From Paulinella micropora (taxonomy: Eukaryota; Cercozoa; Imbricatea; Euglyphida; Paulinellidae), in contig WBZZ01004779.1 in assembly GCA_019918135.1 (NCBI GenBank), positions 1 to 64,000 of the forward strand: a stretch of DNA of 64,000 nt. The letters run 5' to 3'. A program made the translations under genes and the position numbers. Positions 1 to 11,147 of the stretch are shown here, piece by piece. How positions within the stretch are numbered: position 1 is the stretch's first letter; every line of letters begins with the position of its first letter. The notes under the pieces were generated by a model. The model did not search any database. It was not told the origin of the DNA and was given only the letters and a program-made list of their open reading frames with translations.

Positions 1-200
1 CTCTCAACTGGGCATTACTCGGTAGGGTTCGGCCAGGCAGGTTGTGGGGTTGTCTGTTGGATTGTTGGTTGGCTCGTTTTTCTTGGCTGTTGGGTTGGGT
101 CTGGTTTTCCCTGGTTAGCCCATTTTCGCCGAATTTTCCTGCCGAGTAAATGCCTGGGGGCTTCCAGTTCCGGTTTGGTGATCTTGTTGAGGTGAGCATT

Positions 201-340
201 GGGAGGAAACAGTACCGAGATGGGTTGAAGATAGGATTCACATTGAGCCGAGATGGGGCCGAGTTGGCCTGTTCCAACTCGGCTCCATTTCGGCTTCATG
301 TTAATCCTATCTTCATCCTATCTGGGTTTTGTCTCCTCCC
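201..340 (+). repeat. Long inverted repeat (hairpin) in LINE 5' UTR, copy 1
   Basis: Two 67-nt arms (201-267 and 274-340) flank a 6-nt loop (CCTGTT). Aligning one arm with the reverse complement of the other gives 56 of 67 identical positions. Five of the 11 differences would be G-U pairs in sense RNA. The innermost 10 bp are perfect. It lies in the untranslated leader ~550 bp before the start codon. Equivalent hairpins occur in all five copies. Confidence 0.85.
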
Positions 341-891
341 TATCTTCGCTTCTTCGGGGTTGCATAACTGGAATACATGATGACGCGCACGTTGGAGAGG
401 GGCTTCAGTCGGTCCCAATGCCTTGCCAGTGCCTTGCTGCGTTGCCGTGCCTTGCCCCATGCAGTCACACCCTCCACCGTTGCATTTCTAACTGAGCAGC
501 TTCGGCTGGGATTACTATACTTGTCTGTAAGACCCTATAGGTACCGCTAGGTTCGCGCCTTCTATACCCACGTGGGGGAAGGAGTTTCAGCGGCACGCCG
601 TCCGATCTGGCTCCACTCGGGGACACCCGTACCTCATGATGTGTATTGTTAGGAGCTGCTGAAAGTTCATATGGCATGAGAGTAGAGGCGTTGGCGATGC
701 GATGGAGAGTGTGTGTAGCGCGTGAGGCAGGTTCTGGCGACGCTGGGGGTGCTGGCGGGCGCCGAAGGGCACGAAGCGACGCGGCAGCGTCCAGTAACAC
801 CGGCGGAAATGCGTGTAGTGTGTGTTGCAGATACCGCCGATGCTATTTGCATGGGCGGGCGCTTTCCTCGGCGTAAAGAGGCGCGGCGGTG

Positions 892-3800
892 ATGGCCAGT
901 GACATTGGCCGTCTACTACTCTCAATGGATTACAAATACGCGAAGCACGGAGCTACCACTGTGGCCCTTATGGGACAGGGTAGAATCGCCGAAGACCTGG
1001 ACAATCCCCGTGGGAATGCCTCTTCGACAGGCTCTGGCCCGATGTCCCAGGATGGGAGGATGAGGGCTCGCGTATATGACGGAATTCCTGAACCACGTGG
1101 AGAGGCTATCTTAGCTGCGCCTCATCCTTCCTCCCCAAACCTGGCACACGGGTCGGCGCTTCAACATAAGGCGAGCGGCGCTATATGGCAGATGGCACCG
1201 CCGCCTCGACGGTACCGGCGGGTAGATCGGTACGACAAGGACGGGCGTAATCTGATTGTCTGGGGCTCTCAGAACGCGCCAATCTACAGGAGATCGCCTC
1301 CAAAATGAGCGGTCTTGGTCTGGTGGTCCCGGTAATGGAGTGGCAAGGCCAGCGAATGTCTCGTCACCTGGAGCTGGTCTACGAGGACGATGACAGCAGG
1401 CAGACGGCGTTGCAGCAACTCAAACATCTCAAATTCTTTGGCAGAGGGGTCAATGTGGCCCTTGGGCGCAGGTTCAGGGACAGGGAACGTGTCCGAAGGC
1501 TTATTCGCATCCATCTGTGTGGGAAAGCGGCGGTCCGGAAGGAGGAAGCTGCGACGGGATATCGCGTCTTGCCTCTGCATGAAGAATGTGTCGATGATGT
1601 GCAGGTGGTGTCTTCGGAATTGGCTGCCGATGCACCTAAGTGTGTGTCTGAGTGTGCTGATGTGTATGTGGTGCCCCTGCATTCGGCGGCCAGTGCAGTG
1701 GGGACCAACCTGCGCAAGCACCTGCAGAGGGGGGCAGCACGAGGGCGGAAGCCAAGCGCGGCCGTCGGGTCCGGAAACGAGCCAAGAAGCACCGCTCCAA
1801 GCAGTTCGATACCGGCTTCAAGCTACTCGTCGCGAGCCACAACTGACAGGGTAAAACGGGATACGACAACGTAGGCACGGCGGAATGGGCATCATTCTAC
1901 AAGCACGAGGGCTGGCTAGTCATCGGGGCTCAGGAGCACCGCATGGGCAAGAAGCAACTTTCCAAATGCAGCCTGGATTGATTCCGGATTTTTGGAAAAC
2001 CTGCGGAGGTCAGCGAGAAAAATCGCTGCAAGGGTGGGGTTCTATTCACGGTGGCTAACTTCCTTGGTCCGTATTGCAACCTGGTGTCAGCCCCCGTCGA
2101 CCACCGGCAGCAAGTGTGGCTGCGTATCGCCTCGGGTGTTACCGGCGCTCAGGATATCTATGTGGACAACGGCTACTTTCCCCAGGAAACGCAGGAAGAA
2201 GAGTCGTCAGAGGCGTATGCGGCCTGGCAGGCAGCTATAGCTTTTTTGGAGAGCCAAAGGTCTTGTGGTCACGGTGGCGGATGCCAACGCGAAGCTCGGG
2301 CCGGCATGCAGCCAAAAAGAGGAGGGCATCGTCGGTCAGCACGGGGAGGTCGATGATAAGGGAGCACCGGTACGCTTGGAGAACGGCAAGAGACTCGCGG
2401 CTGTCCTCGTCGCTACGGGCCTGCGAAATCTGAGCGGCTTCTCGTGCCCAGTGGAAGGGTCCTACTGGTGGTCCCGGTGTGAGCAGCGCTGCATGGGCAC
2501 AGGCAAGCACCTCCTCGATTACATCTGCGCGTCGCCTGGCTTGGCATCTGGAGCAAAGTTCGGAGTATGCGAAGATGATCTTGATACGGACCACAAGGCA
2601 GTATGGGCCGAACTGACGTGGAGCGGCCAGCGCCGACCAAAGCGGGCTGCGAAACCTTACAGGTCCTTTCGTGTTGATAAGCTTATTGGTGCTGTCTCGG
2701 GTAATGATCACGCTGCGAAGCAAGCGCTGGATTATCTACGCGACAAGTTCGATGACGTATTCCAGCATTGTCTACAGAAGCTTGGAGTGCATCAGCTGCC
2801 TGAGCTTGACCTATCGGGTGGTGCCGACAGCCAACGGGTGGTAGATGACGTCACCGAGCGAGTGGCGCATTCCTTCCGAATGGCGGCGCACCGGGTCCTT
2901 GGCTCCAGATGTATACGACCCCGTTTCACCAACAATTGGTTCGACGGGGAGCTAAAGGAGCTCATTCAACAGCGCCGGGAGGCCTACGCAGCATACAGGA
3001 GGGATGAATCGAATGCGGAAGCCCGTCTGAATTGGCTACGGCTCCGCAAGCAAACTCGGAAGGCAACTCGGGCCAAGAAGTCCGCCTCCTTCGAGCAAGT
3101 GCAGGAAGAAGCGGTCAAATGTCAACGCGAGCAATCCTCAAAGCGCTTTTGGCTACTCGCGAAGCGGCTTGGCGGGGCACGCAGAACGAAGGTCTCCGCG
3201 CCGGTGCAAAGGGAGGATGGCTCACTGGCGTGTACGCTGCCGGAAAAGATCGCTCGGTGGGAGGAATTTCGGAAAAATTCAGTGAAGCCACGGGAAAATC
3301 CGGCTAGTGCGGCTGTTGTGGTGGAGTGCTGTGCAGAAGCAGGCTCGCTGGAGTGGGAGGAAGCCGAAGCTAAGCGGCAGTTCCACTGGAACGATCGCTT
3401 CAGAGATGAGGTGGCACGGGCTATGAAGGAACACGAAGTAGGTGAAGACACTTGCGAAGAGCTGGACAAGCCGTTCACGCAAGAGGAGGTCCTTGCAAGG
3501 CAACGTGCCCTGAATAACCACAAAGCTTGTGGCGAGGACAAAGTGAAGAACGAGATGCTCAAGTATGGCGGCGCCTACATCAATGGCTACTTAACGCAGT
3601 ACTTCAACTGGATTCGAGAAGCCGAGAGGACTCCAAAAGCTTGGGGCAAGGGAATCATCGTCAATATCCCCAAGGGTGGGGATCCTACGGATCCTGACAA
3701 CTGGAGGGATATCTCGATGATCAGTTGCCTTGGTAAGCTGTATCTGTCCTTATTAGCTACTCATCTAACGCTCTTCGTGGATGGCCCGGATAAGCTACGT

Positions 3801-5979
3801 CCAGAGCAGGGAGGCTTCCGCCCGGGGCGTCGCACTACGGATCAGGTCTTTACCCTTTGGCAGAGGTTGAAGGGGCGTCAGCAGCAGAAGCGGGAGTCGT
3901 ATGTCCTGTTCGTCGATCTACGCAAGGCTTTCCCGTCTGTTTGGAGAGATGGCCTATTTGAGAGGCTCTGGAAGCTGGGTGTAAGGGGCAAGCTCTGGCG
4001 CACGCTACGCAGGTGCTACGAGCAGACTTCGTCGCAAGTGCTAGTTGATGGAGCACTCACCCCCGAAGTACTGGAGGGTATAGGCGTCCAACAGGGGTCC
4101 CCTCTCTCTCCCACACTCTTCAACGTCTTTATGGATGAGCTGTGTGATCGGCTGGCGAGTGCCCTCAAGATCACGGATGTGAAGCGGCTGAACGACATCA
4201 AGGCACTTCTATACGCGGACGACGTGGCCCTCATCGCTCACAGTCGCACCGAGCTCCAGAAGATGGTCAATGTTGTGGCCAAGTTCGCGGAAGATTACCG
4301 GCTGGAAGTCAACTTGAAGCCCGGCAAGACGGAAATCATGCCCATTTACACGTCGAGCAAGGCGAAACGACCAAGTATCAGGGAGCGAGGTGAGCCCGTG
4401 GTGTGGTTTCGCGGCCAGAAGCTTTGTGTCACCAGTCAGTACAAGTACCTGGGAGTGGTTATCACCGACGACCTGAAGTCGAAGGAGCAGGCCCTGCGGG
4501 CTACGCGTGTCACTGAAGTCGCCACCGCAGGTTGGTACTCTTTGTGGTGTGCAGGTGAGATACAAGCTAGGTATCGTTTCATGTGCTGGAATCAACTTGT
4601 GGGAGCCAAGCTGAAGTACGCCTTCGATGTCTGGCGTGCCCCGTATCGCAGCTCACCAAGCTGGAGGCAGCAATGCTGCGCCCCGTGAGGATGATTCTCG
4701 GCATCAGCCCTAAGACAAGCAAGTCGATTACACTTTCTGGCGCGCTCTTTGAGTGCGGAGCGTTTGCGGCGGGCGGCGCAACTGAAGTTCTATGGACGGC
4801 TGCGTGTTCTACCGGAGGAGCGATTTCCTGTCATCGCATCTCAAGTCAAATCCGACTGGACTGCGGAGGCCGAAGGCGCTATCAGTGGCTCAATGGATCT
4901 ACAACAAGGGCTTCAGGAGCTCCTAAATAGCTCAGAGAAGGACCTCGAGGGTTGGAGCTCGACTGTGGACAAGTGGGCCCTTCGGCAGGACGTCAAGATG
5001 GTACAGCAACTGATGTGGGACAAGCGAGAGGCAGGCAGCGATCTTACTGATGGCCTGTGAGTCATCCTAAGACAAGTCTTTGGAACTAAGGAGTTCCCAA
5101 GATGGGCAGCCCTTGATGATGCGCATTATAATCTGCTTCGGAGAAGGTTGCTCAGCTGCAACAACTGCCTTCGGCAGCAAGTTGGTCAGTGGCATATCCC
5201 CTCGCTGCTTCTGTTGTCATGATGATGTCAATGAGTCCCTTGCGCACTTCTTATGGGATTGCCCCATGCATGAGGCGAGACGTAAGCAGCTGTTGCTGAG
5301 TATGCAGAGGCTCGGTGGCATGGCTGTGGGGGGTGCTGAGGGGGATGGAGGGAGTGAGGAGGGTGGTGAGGTCGTAGGCGGTGAGGTTGTGGTGGAGGAA
5401 GTGTTGCTTGGGCGGGAGCGGGAGGGCTCTGTGCGGCAGGGTTGGGATGATATGTCGCCTGTGGATCAATCACGATTGTTTTGTAAGTTTTTTCAGGGGA
5501 AGTCGCGCTTCCGCAGTAACTTTAGGCTTGCTGCGTTGTTAGGGGTTACAGCGTTGCGTCCCCCTCCAAAGTTGGATGTGTTGTTTGGATCATATGTGTC
5601 TGAGCGTTGGTCTGCTAGGGAGGGTAAAAGGGAGGAGCTTGGGGTGGAGGATGGGGACAAGGAGGTGATTGATCTCAATGAGGTTCCATCAGCTTCTGTC
5701 GCACCCTCTCTCCCAAGTAACGTTGATGTTGCGCGGCGCGGCAGTCCGCGCAGTGTGGACGTCCTGGCTAGAGAGAGGTGTTCGGGAGCGCAGCGTAGTG
5801 TCTCCGAGTTCTTCTGTTCAGCTAACACCCTCGCATCTAGCTCTTCATGCACTTCACAGCCCCCATCTGCCCCTGCTGTTGCTGCTATGTCTGTTTGGTG
5901 TTCTGACAATGCGTTGGGATCGGCTAACCCCGGTGACCCAATGGACGCACATGTCCAGGATCTGGATCTGATGCTATAG
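892..5979 (+). pseudogene. LINE polyprotein relic, copy 1 (RRM-like, EN, RT, zinc finger)
   Basis: The ancestral frame begins at ATG 892, after an in-frame TAA. Lesions shared with copies 2, 4 and 5 are: a 1-bp loss in the G run at 1262-1265, TGA at 1844-1846 (TGG in copy 3), TGA at 1979-1981 (GGA in copy 3), a frame change around the T run at 2242-2255, TGA at 5058-5060 (CGA in copy 3) and an 8-bp loss at ~5174. Between lesions, fragments are clear: RRM-like domain (~1240-1520), endonuclease (to ~2610, ending in TDHKAV), RT with GFRPGR, FVDLRKAF, QQGSPLSP and LLYADD, and the finger CFCCHDD...H...C (5202-5260). The tryptophan of DLKW in copy 3 is serine here. Confidence 0.9.
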
Positions 5980-5991
5980 TCTGAGGAAGCC

Positions 5992-6057
<66 letters not shown>

Positions 6058-6074
6058 CATTATTATTATTATTA
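5992..6074 (+). repeat. (TAT)n microsatellite, LINE copy 1 tail
   Basis: About 27 TAT/ATT units with one CATT interruption near 6058. It follows the LINE 3' end directly and is followed directly by a G element, so it acts both as the LINE tail and as the site where the next element landed. Confidence 0.95.
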
Positions 6075-6246
6075 GGGAGTACATAGGCCATCGGTCCTTT
6101 CCATGGGCTGATTGGTATAAAGCTACTAGAGTAATGTTCTATGCCGTCACTTCCTTTATTCCACCGATTGGTGTGGAGACTTTCCTTATGGAATGGAGGA
6201 CTGGATGCACATGGCCTTTTGGCTCAGCATTCGGCAGGAGGTACAC
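6075..6246 (+). mobile_element. G element (~172 bp short non-autonomous repeat)
   Basis: Begins GGGAGTACATAGGCC and ends GGAGGTACAC before (TAT)n. Its 3' part holds ATGGAGGACTGG, then the stem-loop GGCC-TTTT-GGCT. It has no open frame of note and no convincing tRNA-like boxes. All 13 full copies in this window are bounded on both sides by TTA repeats or their remnants. Confidence 0.85.
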
Positions 6247-6310
<64 letters not shown>

Positions 6311-6312
<2 letters not shown>

Positions 6313-6555
6313 AGTTCTACCATCTGGGCCCTGTCGCCAGTTCGATTCCCGTCGGTGCCACCAGTATTTTCATTGAACATACCGGTCTATTTCTGGACCA
6401 GTATTTTCATTGAACATACCGGCCCGTCTGGAAGTGTTGGAACTGCCCTTGCGGGGGTGTCATTAGAGCTTATCGTCAATTCTTCGTACTCCCCTCACGG
6501 GTGAGACGATGGAGGCGCATGTGCAGAAATGCATCAGCCATTGACAGAGAAGCAC
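6311..6555 (+). mobile_element. SINE, 5'-truncated copy
   Basis: Starts at CAAGTTCTACC, inside the tRNA-like head, so the first ~22 bp including the A box are missing. Truncation at the 5' side is typical of target-primed reverse transcription. Ends GAGAAGCAC(TAT)n. The same truncation point recurs at 28436, which shows the two clusters are duplicates. Confidence 0.85.
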
Positions 6556-6594
<39 letters not shown>

Positions 6595-6860
6595 GGACAC
6601 CGTGATAGCCCAGTGGTCAAGTTCTACCATCTGGGCCCTGTCGCCAGTTCGATTCCCGTCGGTGCCACCAGTATTTTCATTGAACATACCGATCCGTCTG
6701 GACCAGTATTTTCATTGAACATACCGGCCCGTCTGGAAGTGTTGGAACTGCCCTTGCGGGGGTGTCATTACAGCCTATCGTCAATTCTTCGTACTCCCCT
6801 CACGGATGAGACGATGGAGGCGCATGTGCAGAAATGCATCAGCCATTGACAGAGAAGCAC
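6595..6860 (+). mobile_element. tRNA-derived SINE, full length (~266 bp)
   Basis: The head has an A-box-like TAGCCCAGTGG and a B-box-like GTTCGATTCC, then GTCGGTGCCACCA. The body carries two copies of CCAGTATTTTCATTGAAC and the tail ATGGAGGCGCATGTGCAG with hairpin TGCA-GAAA-TGCA, then AGAAGCAC(TAT)n. A mobile short element, not a tRNA gene. Confidence 0.9.
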
Positions 6861-6894
6861 TATTATTATTATTATTTTTATTATTATTATCAGT

Positions 6895-7130
6895 GGCACC
6901 GCGATAGCCCAGTGGTTAAAGTCTACCATCTGGGCCCTGTCGCCAGTTCGATTCCCGTCGGTGCCAGTATTTTCAAAGGATATTTTCTTTGAAGGTATTC
7001 GTCTGTCTGGAATGCTTGGAGCTGCCTTGCGGGGGTGTCAGTAGAGCCTATCGTCAAATCTTCGTACTCCCCTCGCGGGTGAGACGATGGAGGCACATGT
7101 GCAGAAATGCATTCGCCATTGACAGAGAAG

Positions 7131-7132
<2 letters not shown>
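6895..7132 (+). mobile_element. SINE, variant subfamily
   Basis: The head starts GGCACCGCG and pairs perfectly (7 of 7) with CGGTGCC at the end of the tRNA-like part. The body differs from the main subfamily: it has a single divergent segment with GTATTTTCAAAGG instead of the doubled one. The tail is the usual one except ATTCGCC for ATCAGCC. Confidence 0.85.
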
Positions 7133-7215
<83 letters not shown>

Positions 7216-7217
7216 TT
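7133..7217 (+). repeat. (ATT)n microsatellite, ~28 units
   Basis: Uninterrupted trinucleotide tract between two SINE copies. Confidence 0.95.
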
Positions 7218-7483
7218 GGACACCGTGATAGCCCAGTGGTCAAGTTCTATCATCTGGGCCCTGTCGCCAGTTCGATTCCCGTCGGTGCCACCAGTATTTT
7301 CATTGAACATACCGATCCGTCTGGACCAGTATTTTCATTGAACATACCGGCCCGTCTGGAAGTGTTGGAACTGCCCTTGCGGGGGTGTCATTAGAGCTTA
7401 TCGTCAATTCTTCGTACTCCCCTCACGGGTGAGACGATGGAGGCGCATGTGCAGAAATGCATCAGCTATTGACAGAGAAGCAC
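7218..7483 (+). mobile_element. tRNA-derived SINE, full length
   Basis: Main subfamily. Its degenerate tail (TATTATCATT..., 7484-7533) is where the outer LTR element sits. The same SINE, tail and LTR junction recurs at 54657-54973, so the two LTR regions share one insertion event. Confidence 0.9.
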
Positions 7484-7533
7484 TATTATCATTATTATCA
7501 TTATTATTATTATCATTATTATTGCTATTATAT

Positions 7534-8026
7534 TGTTATTCCATATATTTCAATTATAATCATCTGGAATATATTTAGAATATTAATCCGTAACCAGTAT
7601 TATATTCACCAATGAGGACAACATATTCGGTGTTTACAAGGAAAATCCTTAACAGTAGTAACAGCCATTTATACCGTTATTTACTGACACAGTTGGCAAT
7701 TGCCAATATCTACGAAACACAGTTTTCAATTACCAATATTTATATCAGTGTCACTTTATTAGTTTCTCCTGTCTCTGACTCATAGCTTTTTCATCTCTTG
7801 TGATGCCGTGAATCACATGTTTGTAAAGGTACAAACTGTTCAGAGCGCGCCCTATCTTACCCGTACTTCCGTACAGACTTCAGCTAGGCACGCAGCCAGG
7901 CACGCTCCCTCACAGCTAGTTGTTGTACCTTCCTTTCATTAAAGTATTTTACCGATATATTCAAAGTCATTCTAATGACTAAGTGTATGTTTTACTCGGT
8001 GTAAATACCGTGTCGATTAAGTAACA
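7534..8026 (+). repeat. 5' LTR of outer element
   Basis: Starts TGTTATTCCATATATT and ends AAGTAACA. It matches 19713-20214 with about a dozen substitutions and a few small indels. It differs from the second 5' LTR (54973-55468) at about five sites, and at most of these the second copy agrees with the 3' LTR, so the changes are private to this copy. Confidence 0.85.
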
Positions 8027-8030
8027 ATAC

Positions 8031-8040
8031 GTTATGATGC
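8031..8040 (+). other. Possible primer binding site of outer element
   Basis: GTTATGATGC begins 4 bp after the LTR end. GTTATGA is complementary to UCAUAAC of the initiator tRNA-Met anticodon loop. The match is short, so this rests partly on the inner element using the same type of site. Confidence 0.4.
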
Positions 8041-8283
8041 CTCGCGCACGGCGGTTCGGTTTTTTACTTTGAAGCTCTTCGATTTCGACCATCTCTTCGA
8101 TGACTTCGAAACATCAACGACAGCGTCAGCGACAACGACGACGACGACGGGAGAGCAGAATTCGCAGAGCACGGCCTCTATAGCTATCACGAGATACGGG
8201 AGAGCAGAGAATTTGATGACGACGACTCCTATAGCTATCACGAGATACTGCTAGACAACGATTTTAATTTTTTTACGACACAA

Positions 8284-8545
8284 CTTTCCACCAGAAGGGT
8301 GAGGTGCTGGATGGCGTTGGACCTTCAATCTACGACACTGCTTTCCACCAGAAGGGTGAGGTGCCGAATGGACTACCTACTGACGATGCAGCTTCCCACC
8401 AGAAGGGTGATGAGCTGGTCACGAACGATGGAAATGCAGCTTCCCACCAGAAGGGTGATGAGCTGGTCACGAACGATGGAGATGAGTACCATCAAAACGG
8501 AATTGTCAACGACGACAACGAGACAGCTTCCCACCAGCAAGGTGA
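8284..8545 (+). repeat. Irregular minisatellite, CTTCCCACCAGAAGGGTGA-type unit x5
   Basis: Unit starts lie near 8284, 8341, 8392, 8439 and 8526, with 47-87 bp spacing. In one frame they encode repeated HQKGE/HQKGDE peptides, two of them followed by LVTNDG. A second pair of direct repeats (TATAGCTATCACGAGATAC) lies just upstream at ~8180 and ~8232. The coding status is unknown. In the second copy one unit has lost a G, which shifts the frame. Confidence 0.7.
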
Positions 8546-8780
8546 AGTGCTGCATGGACTTCCTACTGGCCATCTAGCTCTCCACGAGACGCGTGAGGAG
8601 CTGAGAGAACAGTGGAAGTGGCGATGGCATCGACGACGGATGCAACTATGAAGACTGAACAAGCAGCGGCCAAGAGCGTTCGGCTGGCTACGCCGACTGG
8701 GTGCAGAGAGCACTTTGCAGTCGTGACTGCGTCTACGGTGGGTCTGTCCGAACACAGACCCCAAACAGGGAAGCATTTCG

Positions 8781-9458
8781 ATGATATTGCTTGCTTTCCC
8801 ACAAATGAATGCTGAACAGATGTTCCACGATGGCGACGACCTGGGCAAGCCTGCTACTGCTCAACGACATGTTAAGAAAGCCCCGCCAGCGCCTAACTGC
8901 CCCCTACCCGCTTTGCCAAGGAGAAGACCTCCTCCGCTGCCTACATTAGCCCCACCCCCCCTTCCAACTTTGAAGACTGGAGTTGTGAATCGTTTGGCAA
9001 CACCAACAAGATACACTGGGCTACTCGGCTCCTTCGATCCTGTTTTGGGCGACCGACGTGCCCCTTTAGAACATCAACCTGAGCTCCCTCGTGCCCTTCG
9101 GGGGCAAACTTCAACGATAATAGAATACGATAGGCAGGATATTTGTTTTAGATATAGTGACGAAATAGGAGGGGAAGAAATAAGAGACGAAAAGACAGAC
9201 TCTTACAGCACTACGACAAACAGACAGACAGTGTCACGAAACAGAATAGAGGCTCAGACAGGGAGAGCTGAGACAGAACTGCTCACAGAATCACATGAAA
9301 GTCAGAGTGAGTTTGAGAATTTCGTACAGACGAAAGTGAAAAGTGTAGAGACACACACTCACACACGCACGCAAGGAGTAATAGACTCACAAGAAAGAAA
9401 TGAGAGTGAAAGAGTGAAATATAGACAGATAGAGAGAGACAAACACAGACAGCAGTAG
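8781..9458 (+). CDS. Hypothetical protein of outer LTR element (225 aa)
   Basis: ATG-initiated frame of unrecognised family. Residues ~30-65 are proline-rich (PAPNCPLPALPRRRPPPLP). The C-terminal half is hydrophilic and rich in Glu, Arg, Thr and Gln, which largely reflects low-complexity GAGA/CACA-type DNA. There is no zinc knuckle or pol motif. It is unchanged in the second copy (56222-56899), but so is most of the surrounding DNA, so this is weak evidence of selection. By position it could be a gag remnant; this is inference only. Confidence 0.3.
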   Translation: MILLAFPQMNAEQMFHDGDDLGKPATAQRHVKKAPPAPNCPLPALPRRRPPPLPTLAPPPLPTLKTGVVNRLATPTRYTGLLGSFDPVLGDRRAPLEHQPELPRALRGQTSTIIEYDRQDICFRYSDEIGGEEIRDEKTDSYSTTTNRQTVSRNRIEAQTGRAETELLTESHESQSEFENFVQTKVKSVETHTHTRTQGVIDSQERNESERVKYRQIERDKHRQQ

Positions 9459-9561
9459 AGACATACTAGACAACGACAAAGACATACACACACTATGTCC
9501 CATTTCTACAGACATATGCTCATCTGAGTACACATGCATTTCAAAGCATTTTTGTGTGTGA

Positions 9562-10320
9562 ATGAATGTTCAACGTCATATGTGTGTTTGTTACATCAAA
9601 CGTTGTTATGACATGCTTTCACACACGAACATTTTGTCAGGTCTGTGGTGTCAAGTATACGATATGCCTGACACACTGTCATTTTCACTTGAACCTTTTC
9701 CACATACGTTCTCTCATCGTGTCTTCAAGCATTTGTCTGTTATTCATGCTCATATTACATGTTATTTGTGTAGTTTGGATTGTTTTTCTTTGTTCACTTA
9801 TGTTTCGTTGGAATGTGACAACATCATCACAAAGAGAGAGATGTATAGACAGACATTCCTACCTACCTATGGCTTCCTCTCTCTTTCAACCTTTTATGTA
9901 GATAGAGTGGTGACGTCGCCTCCTCTGGCCTCGCAGCATGACCCCCATCTTTTTCGATTTCATTTGGGCTACCTAACTCGCCTCGTTTGGGACCCTAGTA
10001 CCACTACTACGACCACTACTTTGGGGAAGCTTGGCCTGGCGACGTTCACCGCTTTGGCCTCCGTGTTTGTATGTTTGTCCTTAAAACATACACTGACAGG
10101 AAAGCATTTGTTCTTTTTGCTCCCTCTGTACTCCTGCTGCCCATCATCTTCTGCAGATGATTGCAGTGAGCATTCGACCTTCGGTTTATGTGTGTGTACG
10201 TATACCCGGAACGCACACCAGAACAGGGAAGTCCTTTGTTCCCCTGTCCTCCCTTTTTCTTCAATATTGTTCAGCGTTCATTGTTCTTCCTCTCTGCAGC
10301 TCGTGAAAGGAGTTGTGTGA
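9562..10320 (+). CDS. Doubtful hypothetical ORF of outer LTR element (252 aa)
   Basis: Open frame of unrecognised family, rich in Cys, Phe, Leu and Ser, with a run of threonines from an ACTACT repeat. In the second copy a 5-bp insertion near 57050 moves the N-terminal part to another frame (the ORF becomes 56975-57766), so the N-terminus is not conserved. It is probably a chance ORF in T-rich DNA. Confidence 0.15.
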   Translation: MNVQRHMCVCYIKRCYDMLSHTNILSGLWCQVYDMPDTLSFSLEPFPHTFSHRVFKHLSVIHAHITCYLCSLDCFSLFTYVSLECDNIITKREMYRQTFLPTYGFLSLSTFYVDRVVTSPPLASQHDPHLFRFHLGYLTRLVWDPSTTTTTTTLGKLGLATFTALASVFVCLSLKHTLTGKHLFFLLPLYSCCPSSSADDCSEHSTFGLCVCTYTRNAHQNREVLCSPVLPFSSILFSVHCSSSLQLVKGVV

Positions 10321-11147
10321 CTTTTAGGCTTCGTTTTGGCTTGGCGACGGACATTCTTTGCCCCTTTGAGATCCGACGACTAATAGACAAATAGTCCTGC
10401 ATGACTATAAACTGACCCAACGACAACTACAATAACGACTACGGCTTCCGGTTCGTTTTTGCGTCTTCTCTTCTTTTTCGGTTTGTTGGAACGCTTACGT
10501 CAATAAGCGTGGGAAACCTTTTATTTTGTATCAGACTTGGTTCTCGCTTTGATGAGGAAGAGGTGGGTTCAGTAACCCACGAGTCAAAATTGTATCGAAC
10601 TTTATTTTGAATGTGTAGTAATGGTTCTTGATGGAAAAGACATCCAATTGATATAGATTTAATTTTTTTCTATCTTCCTTTCCTGTCCCAGTATAGGAAC
10701 TCTTTGATAGTTTATACCCCTCTACGGGAAGTGTTAGCAAATTTTTTGCATCGATCATGTTTTTCTACTGCCAGCCCCTAAACCCACTGATCTTTCCAAT
10801 TCGTTTGCTAAGTTGGTTTTGTCTTGTTTCGCCATTCTTCGCTGATTGGGTTCCTGTCATGTGCCCACCGACGCCGACCATCAATGCTACCCCGCTTTTG
10901 GACTGACACCTGCGACTTTGTTTTCGCTTTCCTGTCCCATCCTTCAATTGCGCTTTTGACCTCATAACTCGTTAGACCTTGCGGCCTTTTATGGCACGAT
11001 TTATTTCAGAGCGCGGACTTGGACATTATCGTTTATTATACCATGAACATGTTCTTCTTTCTTTCTGTCATTTCGTTTGCATTTCTGTTACGTATTGTTT
11101 GAGTAATACTATATTGACTTACATCTGTACGACCCGAACTCATAAAC
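10321..11147 (+). other. Non-coding part of outer element
   Basis: T-rich sequence between the last open frame and the inner 5' LTR. I see no protein domain, RNA gene or repeat here. Confidence 0.5.

Larger units (their letters stand above)
1..5991 (+). mobile_element. LINE copy 1 (non-LTR retrotransposon, 5' end cut by window)
   Basis: The sequence enters about 100 bp into the element compared with copies 2-5, which begin at GGAGGGGTGCAC. It runs through a ~0.9 kb 5' UTR, the coding region and a 3' end GAGGAAGCC followed by (TAT)n. It is nearly identical to copies 2, 4 and 5 and shares their inactivating changes. Private lesions include a lost C in the C run near 4640 (GTGCCCCGTATC against GTGCCCCCGTATC elsewhere) and a lost CT near 4735, which end the RT reading frame at 4688. 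Confidence 0.95.

Noticed and set aside
150..380. Possible separate ORF1 in the LINE 5' leader (76 codons)
   Set aside because: It overlaps the long inverted repeat, contains no domain and is changed without constraint; the RNA-binding domain is instead in the main ORF.
6595..6670. Possible functional tRNA gene (A and B boxes, acceptor stem)
   Set aside because: It is the head of a SINE repeated 19 times; the D, T and anticodon arms do not pair well, and a SINE body and (TAT)n tail follow.
5992..7483. CRISPR-like array of regularly spaced repeats
   Set aside because: Repeats are ~266-bp retroelements and microsatellites of varying length, in a eukaryotic transposon setting, with no unique spacers of fixed size and no cas genes.
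9562..10320. Cysteine-rich membrane protein in the outer element
   Set aside because: The N-terminal frame is not kept in the second copy and the composition reflects T-rich DNA; listed only as a doubtful ORF.
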